DNA of 64,000 nt from the NCBI GenBank assembly GCA_964058845.1, contig CAXKVR010000167.1, forward strand, positions 62,001 through 126,000, in the 5' to 3' direction. This DNA comes from Carex sylvatica. Taxonomy: Eukaryota; Streptophyta; Magnoliopsida; Poales; Cyperaceae. The translations under genes and the position numbers were made by a program. Below the pieces are notes generated by a model. That model was given only the letters and a program-made list of their open reading frames with translations. It ran no database searches and had not been told where the DNA came from. Within the stretch, counting starts at the first letter, position 1; every line of letters starts with the position of its first letter. This document shows positions 1 to 11,500 of this stretch, piece after piece.

Positions 1-1368
1 AACCAAGGAAGAACCTGGAGTTTGAAGGCCTATGTTTTGGTTCTTATATCCGTGCACCATCTGTATACGAACCGTGCACCATCTAAATACGGACCGTACA
101 CCATCTGCATACGGACCGTGCACCATCTGCCCAACCACAGACTCAAGACTCATACGGCCGTGCACAATCGACCTCACCAAGACACAGTCACACGGTCCGT
201 GCACCAATGCATACGGACCATGCATGACATTTCTGGAAACCACGATCAGAAAAGAAAACAATGGCCAGTTGTGGAAGGTCGTGAAAGGAAGGAATAAAAG
301 CGGGATTCTGGGCAATAGAGAGACCATTCTGAAGCCAAGGAAGAGACCTAGGGCTTAGAAAAGAGACGGCTTGACTTGGAGAAGAAGAGAGGAGGAAAAC
401 ACGAGTTTTGCGATGAATCTTCTTGTTTCTTTGAGTTTTGTCATGAACTTTATTATGACTATTTTTTTATTTACTTTTTGACTATGTTAGGCTAAATACT
501 TTGTTTCTAGTGTTATAATGTAGTTGAATGCTTAGTTTTATTTGCTAGTTATTTGGAATTTGTGTTAATCTTGTGCTTGCTTGTTGTTGTAGTATTTTAT
601 TGCTTGGTTGAATTTGTTTGAATTGATTGGTTTATCCGTTAGATGCATGGCTACATCTAGATACTAGTTGTAAGACCTTGATATTCACTCGACCAAATTA
701 GGTATATGAGATAGCTTTGTGAACCGAAAGGTGAAACCAAGTGGTAACCGAGAGGTAAAGCTTTTCTCGCGTTGAAAGATCGAGGATATCTTTAGTAAAC
801 TAATGATTGACTTAGGTTAATTAAACCAACAAATGATGGTTGAGGTTTAAGAATCCTAAGAGGGAAGAAATTAAGTTTTGTACCAAGTAATTAAGCCAAC
901 AAACGAAAGTTGAGGATTAGGGACTCAAGTACGGTTAACATAAACCCTGTACAAAGGAACCACACAAAAACCAGTAGCTGCTATATTAACTTGAGGGCCA
1001 CATGGACCGTGTATGAAAGTACACAGTCCGTGCACATTACACATGGCCCATGCAGGAAAGTGCACGGACCGGGCACCTTGAGGCTAAGCTGAGATGAAGT
1101 CAGAAATCCTAGGAACCCCCCTGTTATTCATATTAAAACAAAACCAAAAGCTTTATTGTTTTGAATATTGTTATCGAACTATTTAAAACACAAAATACCC
1201 CCAATTCACCATTGCAGACTTCTAGAATTTTCATAAATTGAGTAGCGTATGAAAATATTCAAACCGTCCCTGTGGATTTGACTTGAGTAGAACTGAACTT
1301 CTGTTGTAAGCTTGCAACTGAATTGAGTATAACTAGGTATTAAAAGCATATACGTTTCATAACGAACA
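1..1368 (+). repeat. Partial LTR (3-prime portion) of the Athila/Tat-like element
   Basis: The sequence ends ACGAACA a few bases before the primer site and contains the usual run of features of this LTR class. These are a motif-rich upstream part (45-230), a TATA-like AATAAAAG near 293-300, a long AT-rich transcribed part, and a terminal segment with the phrase CCCTGTGGATTTGACTTGAG (1269-1288), typical of Athila/Tat LTR ends. The left boundary lies outside the window, so neither LTR length nor target duplication can be given. Confidence 0.6.
45..230 (+). promoter_or_regulatory. Cluster of ACGGACCGT / GTGCAC short palindromic motifs in the LTR
   Basis: At least five GTGCAC hexamers (52-57, 74-79, 119-124, 160-165, 199-204) are embedded in a loosely tandem phrase of the type GCACCATCTGCATACGGACC. 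ACGG-A-CCGT is itself a near palindrome. More copies occur downstream, near 1020-1075 (including GTGCACGGACCGGGCAC), 1620-1655 and 3545-3610. The main cluster sits upstream of the TATA-like site near 293, so it lies in the probable U3. Function is not known; see the cross-family finding. Confidence 0.5.
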
Positions 1369-1375
1369 AGCTTTT

Positions 1376-1393
1376 TAGCGTCGTTGCTGGGGA
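1376..1393 (+). other. Primer-binding site, tRNA-Asp type (degenerate)
   Basis: TAGCGTCGTTGCTGGGGA matches the expected complement of a plant tRNA-Asp 3-prime end (TGGCGCCGTTGCCGGGG) with a few substitutions. It lies 7 bases after the inferred LTR end, as in Athila/Tat elements. Confidence 0.65.
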
Positions 1394-1524
1394 CGGCATC
1401 GAAAATTCTGGATTTTACTTATTTTGCTAAATTCTAGATTTTAACTTGTATCTTTTTCTTTTACTTTTTCCATCACTACAAGAACAAGCTGGAATTCATA
1501 CCATCACCGAAGAGCCACTACAAT

Positions 1525-3530
1525 ATGAGGAGCAAAGGACAAACTTCCAACTTGGAAACTCCTCCAGATCCTACTCAGACCCAGGACACAGTTGTTCCTG
1601 CACAATCACCTCTGTACACGGCCCATGTACCTAACACACGGTCTGTGCACTCAAACAGCCCAAGCAGAGGAGAGACAGATCCCGTTAAAGACTCAATGAG
1701 TAACACCGGAGAAGACAGGAAAGAGGACCTGAACGATGTCCACAACTCCAATGATGACATGGCTAACTTTATTCCAAGGACTTTGCGAGAGTTCAATGTG
1801 CTGAGAGCTAGATATGTGAGGGGAGCAATTAGGCTACCAAGGATTGTCGGAAACCAACCGAACTTCAATCCCAATGTTGTCAACATCGTGCAATAGAACA
1901 CGTTCCACGGATTGCATCATGAGGATCCACATGCTCACTTACAGACATTACTCGAATGTTGCACCACCATTAAAATAAATGGCGCAACAACATATTATAT
2001 TAGACTTGCATTGTTTCCATTCACTCTTAGGGATAAGGTCAAAAAATGGTTGGGGTCATTACTAAGGCATTCAATTAACACTTTGAGGGAATTATCAAAA
2101 CTGTTTTGACCAGATTTTTCTCTCACAAAAGAACTGCCAAGGTTAGGACCCAATTGACCAGTTTTTAGGCAAAAACCTGATGAACCACTGAATGAGATGT
2201 GGAAAAGGATTAGGGAATTGCAATACTCTTGTCCACACCATGGTATACCTGATTGGTTGCTTATTCAGACTTTTTATGATGGACTTACTGATAGTACTCG
2301 TACCTCTGTTGATGCTGTTGCACGTGGAGCTCTGATAGACCGAGAAGCCCAAGAGGCCATGAACTTGATTGACAACATGGCGAAAAACCAACAGTGGTCC
2401 GACTGCGAAAATTCTTAAGGAGGAGGAGGAGACGGCCGATACGAGGTTGATCAGATCACTGCGCAATCTGCCAAATTGGATGCTATACAGAAGACATTCG
2501 ACAAGATGAGTGTGAAGTCAGTTGGAAACCATCAACCACAGTCATGTGTCATGTGTGGGGATGAAGGGCACTCTTATGAGCAGTGTTTTAATAATCGGTT
2601 CTTATTCGGTATTCAGAAAGCATCGCATATACGGTATGCGGCCGCATATTCAGATTTTTATTCGAATTTTCAAATGAAAAATCATAGGCATTAACTCTAA
2701 TGAACATAGATAAACATTACAAATAAACATAAATAAAACATAACATAAGTTAGAACAAGTTAACAACCCACAGTACAAATTACAAAACTACAAATAAGCA
2801 TAAATAAAACATAAGTTCAATCTTAAATAAATTAAATTATAACTTATTCGGTTCTTATTCAGATTCTTATTCTCTATTCGAAAAAATTCAGCCGAATAGA
2901 TAATATACGAAAAAAATATTCAGTCGAATATGCAACCGAATATTCAAAATCGAATATTAGACCGAATACTCATTTTCTATTCAGATTCCAACCGAATATT
3001 CGGCTGACTAAACTGACTTTTAAAACACTGCTTATGAGCATTGCCCACTCGCGCAAAGTCAACTCTCTCAACAATGAACAATCATACTTTCCAAAACCAC
3101 TATTCAACCAAATCTACACCAAAGATCCGGTTGAGCAATAAAATTGGGGGTGGAAACAGAGCCATTCAACAATCTCTCGAGCAGCAACAACAACCGCAAC
3201 TTCTACAATAATGTTTCATTCAACAACTCGAACAACCGCGCACTTCAATCTGGTCCACCTAAGCCGTACATTGCTCCCGCTGTGAGCGATTTCATGCACA
3301 AGCAGAGGAAGATGAATCAGATGATGTTCGAGCAAATGCAAGCGATCAGTGCCTAGCTGGCCAGTTTAGCTGTTCAAACAACATGATGGAGAAGCAATTG
3401 GGTCACCCAGCCACCTCTAGTCAACCACTTCCTGGAAGGCTACCCAGTCAACCAGAGTTCAATCCCAGAGGAGAGGTTAAATCAATAACATTATGAAGTG
3501 GGACACAATACCTCATACTAGCCATGCCCA
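1525..3530 (+). pseudogene. Broken gag of the Athila/Tat-like element
   Basis: The gag frame starts around 1525 and is interrupted several times. An in-frame TAG at 1894-1896 follows a CAA codon where the family has a second glutamine, consistent with a C-to-T change. A TGA lies at 2107-2109, frame changes fall between about 2105 and 2170, and a TAA sits at 2416-2418. The central capsid-like part is clear between 1912 and 2400. A CCHC zinc knuckle begins at about 2545 with CVMCGDEGH, but the coding sequence is then split by the hAT-type MITE at 2581-3030 and resumes after it. The asparagine-rich C-terminal part (3144-3356) and the proline-rich tail follow. The protein cannot be made; it marks an old insertion. 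Confidence 0.75.
2581..3030. mobile_element. hAT-type MITE inside gag, 450 bp, perfect 8-bp target duplication
   Basis: The termini are inverted: the left end reads CAGTGTTTTAATAATCGG and the right end, reverse complemented, reads CAGTGTTTTAAAAGTCAG. It is flanked by identical 8-bp copies of CTTATGAG (2573-2580 and 3031-3038), the duplication size expected for hAT. The interior has no coding potential and is rich in ATTCGG / CCGAAT steps in both orientations, typical of hAT subterminal repeats. It interrupts the zinc-knuckle codons of gag, so it is younger than the retroelement. Confidence 0.85.
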
Positions 3531-3640
3531 CTGAATCAACGTCCCAGCACATGGACCGTGCAGACCCCACCTCCTAAAGTGTCAAACAACACAGACCGTG
3601 CAGACCCTGCAACACCAGCAGAAGGCACTTAGACTACTGG

Positions 3641-5374
3641 GGTGCTCCAAACAGCTTCATTTGGAGTGTTGTATTAGAGTTGTAAATGCCCTATTATCTT
3701 GCCATATAGGGATACTAGTAGAGTGCTTCAAACACCTTCAATTCTAGAGTTGTATTAGGATTGTAAATTCCCTATTATCTTACAATCTGGAGACACTACT
3801 AGAGTGCTCCAAACACCTTCAATTGAAATATTGTAGTAGGGTTGTCAATGCCCTATTATCTTGCCATATAAAGACACTACTTGAGTGTTCCAAACACCTT
3901 CAATTTGAGTATTTTATTAGGGTTACAACAACCCTCCAACCTTGCCATATAGATACACTACTAGAGTGCTCCAAACACCTTCAATTAGAGTGTTGTATTA
4001 GGGTGTAAATGCTCTATTATGTTGCAGTCTAGATACACTACTAGGGTGCTCCAAACAACTTCCATTGGAGTGTTATATTAGGATTGTAAATGCCCTATTA
4101 TCTTGCCATCTGGAGATACTACTAGAGTGTCCCAAACACCTTCAATTAGAGTTTTGTCTTACGGTTGTAAATGTCCTATTACCTCGCAATATTGAGACAC
4201 TACTAAAGTGCTCTCCAAACACCTTCAATTAGAGTATTGTATTAGGGATGTAAATGCCCTATTATCTTGCCATCTAGAGACACTACAAAAGTGATCCAAA
4301 ACATATTCCATTGGAGTATTGTATAAGGGTTGTAAATGCCCTATTTACTTGCAATCTGGAGATACTACTAGAAATGCTCCAAACACCTTCCATTGGATTG
4401 TTCTATTAGGGTTACAAATGCCCTAATATCTTACAATCTCGAGACACTACTAGAGTGCTCCAAACACCTTCCATTGGAGTGTTGTATTAGGGTTGTAAAT
4501 GCCCTATTATCTTGCCATCTGGAGACACTACTAGAGTGCTCCAAACACCTTCAATTCGAATATATATTGTATGAAGGTTCTAAATGCCCTATTATCTTGC
4601 AATCTGAAGACACTACTAAAGTGATCCAAGCACCTTTAATTGAGTGTTGTATTGAGATTGTAAATGTCCTATTATCTTGCAATAAGGAGACACTACTAGA
4701 GTGCTCCAAATACTTCCATTGGAGTGTTGTATTAGGGTTGTAAATGCCCTATTATCTTGCAATCTGGAGACACTACTAGAGTACTCCAAACACCTTCAAT
4801 TAGAGTGTTATATTAGTGTTGTAAATGCTCTACTATCTTGCAATCTGGAAACACGACTTGAGTACTCCAAAGACCATCCATTGGAGTGTTGTATTAGGGT
4901 TATAAATATCGTATTATCTTGCCATCTGAAGACACTACTGATGTGCTCCAAACACCTTCCATTGGAGTGTTGTATAAGGGTTGTAAATGCCCTATGATCT
5001 TGCAACAAGGAGACACAACTAGATTGCTCCAAATACGTTCAACTAGAGTGTTGTATTATGGTTGTAAATGCTCTATTATCTTGCAATCTGGAGACACTAC
5101 TAGAGTGGTCCAAACACTTTCAATTAGAGTGTTGTATTAGGGTTGTAAATGCCCTATTTACTTGCAATCTGGAGACTCTACTAGACTGCTCGAAACACCT
5201 TCCATTGGAGTCTTCTATTAGGGTTGAAAATGCCCTAATACCTTACAATATGGAGACACTACTAGAGTGCTCCAAACACCTTCCAAGGGAGTGTTGTATT
5301 AGGATTGTCTTTCCATCTAGAGACACAACTAGAGTGATCCAAACACCTTCCAAGGGAGTGTTGTATTAGGATTG
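3641..5374 (+). repeat. 81-bp satellite array, left block
   Basis: Head-to-tail monomers of 81 bp are recognisable by CTAGAGTGCTCCAAACACCT and CCCTATTATCTTGCAATC. The distance between equivalent GGAGACAC/AAAGACAC positions at 3789 and 3870 is exactly 81. The block begins abruptly after the gag tail and is cut at 5374 by the duplicated target TCTTT of the Tekay-type insertion. Monomers differ at many positions. The rightmost ~0.6 kb (about 4790-5374) is nearly the same as 17187-17771, so it belongs to the 1349-bp higher-order domain on the other side of the insertion. Confidence 0.95.
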
Positions 5375-5379
5375 TCTTT

Positions 5380-8300
5380 TGTCACACCCCGAGATCAGGG
5401 GCATGACGGTATCGCCGTGAATATATAGATTATATATATTCACCAGGCATTTACGATGAGATAAATGGTGTTTTTATCCCAAACCGAACACTTAATCAAT
5501 TTTATTAAATCTGAAATCAGTTTAAAACTGATCCGAAACTTTTCAAAACTTTTATACATGCCTTTGTAAATTCGATTCGATAAAACCAATAGAATAATGA
5601 CTTATCATATCAGAAAACCAAATTTTTTTTTTTTTTTATATTTACATCTACCCGGATTAGTCAGAATTATAAATATCAGGTACCGTGGAGTATAGACCCT
5701 CCACGCCGGTCATCCCACCCGTATTCATTTAAACCCCCAAATTCATATCATGTCACAACAAAAACATATATGCAAAAGACCATATAACTTTTAAAACATA
5801 AACTTTGAAAACATAAAAGCATACATACACATAGCATGGAAAGCATAAAGCAAACACATAAAATTTTAAAACATAAATCAAAACCGTTTAGAAATATTTA
5901 CGCAAGTCCGGTTAGCTGGATATATATACAACAAAAGTTGATCCAAGTACTAAACAAGTACAACGATCTCAAAACAGGGCATACATATACCTAACACCTC
6001 AGATAGCTCACTGTCTGATCCCGAAAGCCTCTAGTCCTTCTTTCCTGAAATGTTTCACAAGGAAACGGGTGAGAAAAACCTTTTCGCGGTTTATCTCAGT
6101 GCCGAAGCTACTGGATTTATCAGATATTCACGTCAGAATTAAATACGGAACTAAAATCAGAGTTAAAGCATGAATGCAAAGCTTTGAATCGATAATCAAA
6201 TGAATCTACATCTTTAAATGCCTTTAAACAGAATCATCAGAAACATATCAGAATATTGGGTCTTAATTAAACTCAGATATCTGGTAGCACATGCAGATGT
6301 TCCACCGAATTGGTCCCAGAACATACCTGCATCTGTAGGGTTACATACACCTACAGATGTCGCTCCCCGTGCAATCAAATCAGACCCTCATCTGCAGTGC
6401 TTTGGCTTAACCATTTACAAAAGACTGGTTCTTAATCAGACATTACAGTTCCAATCATACAGATATATCCTTTCCAGTATTTAGTTCCAGAAATCAGAGC
6501 AGAAATCAGAATAACATAATCTTATCTACCACAGTTATAGTCACAGAATAACAGATCCCCATTCCAACCGGTTTGGACTCAGAGGGGTCGTTCCCCAATG
6601 CGCATATGGTTCCCGAAATCAAAATCTAGTGTATACTCTAGATTTCGCAGAACAGAATATCACTTACAGTGATATATATATATATAATAGTAGCAATTCA
6701 CTGTGGTTTCATTCTCTATCAGAATCAGAATAACAGTTCAATCGGTAAACCATACCAGAATGCAGATCAACAGATAAAACAGTTCAATTAGTTATGCAAT
6801 GCTCAGATGATGCTTGAAATCAGAAATTCAAAATGCAATTTAAAAACGTCCTATTTAATTCCTAATTGAACCTCAGGAAAAATCCCGTGAACCCCCGCAC
6901 CTTTGTACTTTTCGTGTCGCTTACGGTTGGTCTGAACTCCTTTCGGTATTCCGGGATTCACCTGATTGTCCTGCTAAACCTGCTATAACATACAGTTACA
7001 CGCTGTATTAAATCCTTACTCTATGTTCGATAAGTTACGCTTCGATCGGTACGTTTTTATGTAATTTATTTGACTTAATTCATTTCTGAATTTTCAGATT
7101 TTATACTATGGTTGCGGCCCGCAGGAGGTCTCCTTGCGGCCCGCAAGTCACCATACACATACCATTACGGGCCCGCAAAGATTGGTACAGAAGTGTTTTA
7201 GGCTTTGTTTGCAACCGAATTCCGATCGGTTTCGATCGAAACTCGTTCTAAACACCGTATATTGGTTCCTAACATGTTGTAGGCTGGTACGGTAGAGTTT
7301 TCATATCAATTGATATCATGTATACCTGATACCGGTTTGGTACCGGTGCTAACTTGCTCGATTAGTAAACGATTCAGATTTTTGGTTATCGATTACCATA
7401 ACTATGCTAAAAAATATACAAGATTGGTATTCATGGTGCATATACCTATCTATATCATGCAACACATATACTCTAAGTTCTTGGTACCAACTTGATTACC
7501 CAATTAACCCTCGATTCGGATCGAAACTCGGTATAACAATCGAATCGATACAAAATTGAAATGCATGATACTTATTCAATTCAAATACACATATATTACA
7601 TCCTATAGTCAATTAATCATCATGCAAATCGATTTCAATCAAAGTTAGGGATTCGATACTCAGATTTTCAGAACTTCGATCAAAACTCAGAAAATTCGAT
7701 ACAGAACGATTTAGAAACCTCAATTATACAAATTAACACCTTAATTTCAGAATCTAAACAAACCCTAACTAAATTTTCGGATTCAAAGTGAAACCTTAAG
7801 AAATCGGTATAAAATCAAGAAATCAACAAGTAATTCGAATGGAATTCGATCAATTCAACACGGTTTCGCATTTCTAACAAAAATCGATTCAATTTGACAA
7901 TTAGGGTTTCAAGAGAGATGAAATATACCAAATTGAAGAGAAGGAGATGATCAAGGTGGTAGTGCTTTGCTCCAAACTCGATTTCGCGTACGTCTGATCG
8001 ATTCGGTGTACTCGGATCTCACTTTTTTCTCTCTTCTCACCTTCTCCCTCTCTTTTCCTCTTTGTTTCCGCCACCCACCACACACACACGTATACACACA
8101 ATGGGTCACGGCCAAAGGAAGAGAAAGATCAAGGTTTTGGATTAATTTTGGCAATTTTGCTAATAGGCCCATTAAACTTCCAATATTGCATATATGTAAA
8201 TTTTTCAAGAAAAGCCCTTGCTTAATTTAAATAGAAATTTGCATTATAGCATATATATATACATATAGATATATTCATATGTATAATTTAATGATCCATT

Positions 8301-8499
8301 TGATATTTCAATTCGGATAGGTTTATTTTTATTCGATCAAATCAGAAATTCGATTCTAAATGCCTCGACTCAGAAAATTCAGAATAAAATTAGAAAAAAA
8401 TATATCAAGGCATTAGATTTAAATTCAGAAAAATTCAGATGAACTTAATATTTCGAAATTTTTATTATTTTAATATTCTTCAGATTTCGCTACGTCACA
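5380..8499 (-). repeat. 3-prime LTR of the Tekay-type element (3120 bp)
   Basis: On the element strand it begins TGTGACGTAGCGAAATC (from 8499 leftward) and ends GGGGTGTGACA (at 5380). It contains a 15-base A tract (element strand), several TATA-rich segments such as 6669-6690, and a GC-rich motif cluster at 7111-7180. No protein-coding region is convincing in it. Confidence 0.95.
7111..7180. promoter_or_regulatory. Repeated TTGCGG-C-CCGCAA near-palindromes in the Tekay LTR
   Basis: TTGCGGCCCGCA occurs at 7112-7123 and TTGCGGCCCGCAA at 7134-7146. A third, imperfect copy (ACGGGCCCGCAAA) lies near 7166-7179. The arms TTGCGG and CCGCAA are perfect inverted repeats around one base. The same cluster is present in the other LTR at +7923. 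Surrounding DNA is AT-rich, so the cluster stands out. A regulatory or RNA-structural role is inference. Confidence 0.5.
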
Positions 8500-8513
8500 T
8501 TTCTCCCCTCCTT
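8500..8513 (-). other. Polypurine tract
   Basis: The minus strand reads AAGGAGGGGAGAAA immediately before the 3-prime LTR, the position where plus-strand priming occurs in LTR retrotransposons. It lies only about 28 bases after the gag-pol stop codon, so there is almost no 3-prime untranslated spacer. Confidence 0.9.
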
Positions 8514-8541
8514 AAAAATAAGTTCAGTCCTCTGAACTTAA

Positions 8542-11500
8542 TTACATACCTGAATCATCGAATAACTCAGGGTATTTCTCTCGGATCTTTGCCTCCAATT
8601 CCCACGTAGCTTCTTTTTCCGAATGACGTCCCCACTGCACCAATACCAGATCTACCACTCGGTTTCTCAACCGTTGCTCCTTTCGATCTAATACCCGCAT
8701 CGGTCCTTCAGTATAAGCAAGGTTCTCGTCCAGAAACAGATTGGAATGATCGATGCAATGTGACGGATCCCGTACATATTTGCGAAGCTGCGAAACATGG
8801 AATACCGGATGAACCCGGTCCAACGCCGGTGGCAATGCCAACTCATAAGCCACGAGTCCAACTCGACTTAAAATCTGAAATGGTCCGATGTATCGCGGAC
8901 TCAGCTTACCCGAAACTCCGAATCTGTGCACTCCTCTAGTCGGAGATACACGAAGCCAAACATGCTCGCTTTCCTGAAATTCCAGCGGTCTACGGTGTAT
9001 ATCCGCATACTTCCTTTGTCTATCCTGAGCTGACTTCAATCGGCTCAGTATCACTTGCGTTTTCTCCGCTGCTTCCTGAATCAGTTCTGGCCCAGTAGAC
9101 GGATGAATACCCGTCGGTCCCCACCACAACGGTGTCCTGCAAGTTTCACCAGTCAGAGCTTCGTATGGTGGCATCCCGATACTCGAATGGAAGCTGTTAT
9201 TGTATGCAAATTCCGCCAAGTGCAAATGATCGAGCCACGATCCCGGAAAACTCAAAGCACAGGCCCGTAGCATATCTTCTAAAGTCTGAATCGTCCTTTC
9301 AGATTGTCCGTCAGTCTGAGGATGGTGCGCTGTGCTGAACCTCAACTTCGTGCCCATATTCTCTTGAAAACTCTTCCAAAAATGTGAGGTAAATCTGGTA
9401 TCCCGATCAGATATTATTTCCCTCGGACATCCGTGATACTTAACAAACATTTTCAGAAATAATCCAGCTAGTGTCCGTCCCGATGTATCGGGTCCAAGCG
9501 GAATAAAATGCGCAACTTTCGTCAACGTGTCCACAATCACCCAGATAGTATCATATCGACCCGTTGTTCTCGGAAACCCTGATACAAAGTCCATGGCAAT
9601 AACCTCGAATTTCCCTCGCTTCTTATCCATTGGTTGCAGCAATCCAGCTGATTTCCGTCGATCAGCTTTGACCTGCTGGCAAACCTGACACTTCTCTACA
9701 TATCCCGTCACTTCCCTTTTCATGTTGGGCCACCAGAAATACCGTCTCAGATTCTGATACATCTTTACTTCTCCCGGATGAATCGTGTATCCAGAATCGT
9801 GTGCCTCTGATAAAACTAAGGTCTTTAACTCCGAATCATCCGGAAGGCATATACGGTTGTCAAACCGCAACATACCTTCACTATCCAACTTGAAATGACT
9901 ATCTTGGTTCGATGTTGCATACTCCCATAATTTCTGACATTTCTGATCTCTTTGCTGAGCTACCCGGATACGATCATGTAACTCTGGTCTTACTTCTATT
10001 ACTGCGGCTATCATACTTACTCCGGCTGACTTGCTCGTGCCTGCTTCAGACTTAATCAAATGAGCTGATACTGCTTCTGCTAACTCTCCAGATATTCTGA
10101 CATACAAGCTCATAAGCCTCATCTCTTCGATTAACCGCACTTCACTTGTGATCGCGGTTGCCAGATTAACTTGACTTTTCCGACTTAAAGCATCTGCTAC
10201 TACATTAGCCTTTCCTGCATGATACTGGATATCCAAATCGTAATCTTTCATTAGCTCCAGCCACCTCCTTTGCCTCAGATTCAATTCCTTCTGAGTGAAG
10301 ACATATTTCAAACTCTTGTGATCGGTGAATATCTGACATTTGACGCCATATAGATAGTGTCTCCAAATCTTCAGTGCAAATATCACGGCTGCCAACTCCA
10401 AATCGTGCGTCGGATAATTTTGCTCATGCGGTCTCAACTGCCGCGATGCATACGCAATGACTTGGCCTTCTTGCATCAATACACAACCTAAACCCGCACG
10501 AGAAGCGTCGGTAAACACCGTGTAATCCTTTCCAGTTATTGGCATAGTTAGAATCGGTGCTGAAACTAACCGACTCTTTAATTCCTCAAAACTCCTTTCC
10601 TGTTTTTCGCCCCATTCGAACTTAACACCTTTATGCAGTAATACCGTAAGTGGTCGGGCTAACTGCGAGAATCCTTTAACAAATCTGCGGTAATACCCGG
10701 CCAAGCCGAGGAAACTTCGAATTTCTGTAACTGTGGTTGGCCTCTTCCATTCCGTAACTGCTCGTATCTTTTCCGGATCCACTGCCAAACCCTCGCCTGA
10801 CACAATATGCCCCAAGAAAGCCACTTTGTTCATCCAAAACTCGCACTTCGAAAATTTCGCATACAACTTATGATCCCTCAGTCTTTGCAGTACAACCCTC
10901 AGATGCTCTTCATGCTCCTCCATCGATCGGGAATAAATCAATATATCATCTATAAACACTACTACACTTGTATCCAACAAATCCCGAAAAACTCGTTGCA
11001 TTAAATCCATAAAAGCTGCCGGTGCGTTTGTCAATCCGAATGGCATGACCCGGTACTCATAATGCCCGTACCGAGTTCGGAAAGCTGTCTTTTCTACGTC
11101 ACTTGAGTTGATACGGAGCTGATGATACCCGGTTCTCAGATCAATCTTGGAATAAACCGAGGATCCTTGCAATTGATCGAATAAGTCATCGATCCTCGGT
11201 AACGGGTACTTGTTCTTCACAGTAACCTTATTCAGCTCGCGGTAATCGATGCATAACCTCAATGTACCATCCTTCTTTCTCACGAATAACACCGGTGCTC
11301 CCCAGGGTGAGGTACTCGGTCGGATAAAGCCCTTTTCCAACATTTCTTCTAGCTGCACCTTCAGCTCTTTCAGCTCAGCTGGTGCCATTCTGTACGGTGC
11401 CTTCGATATTGGTAGTGTGCCCGGCATCAGATTGATATTAAAATCCACTTCACGATCCGGCGGTAAACCTGTAATCTCATCAGGAAATACGTCTGCAAAC

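Larger units (their letters stand above)
1..3640 (+). mobile_element. Decayed Athila/Tat-like Ty3 element, 5-prime part, cut by the window edge and by the satellite
   Basis: The order LTR end, primer-binding site, gag reads left to right on the plus strand. The LTR enters from outside the window and probably ends at 1368 (terminal CA), followed by a tRNA-Asp type primer site. A gag coding region with family-typical stretches (for example EDPHAHL and LFPFTLRDK) follows, broken by stops and frameshifts. The gag C-terminal stretch SQPEFNPRGEVKSI, usual before pol in Athila-type elements, is visible near 3445-3490. Recognisable element sequence then fades and the 81-bp satellite begins near 3641. 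No protease, reverse transcriptase or integrase is present. Assignment to the Athila/Tat side of Ty3 rests on gag and the primer site; the exact lineage is inference. Confidence 0.7.

Noticed and set aside
5380..5640. Reading the LTR as extending further on either side
   Set aside because: The TG/CA ends, the constant 7923 offset and the TCTTT duplication fix both boundaries to the base.
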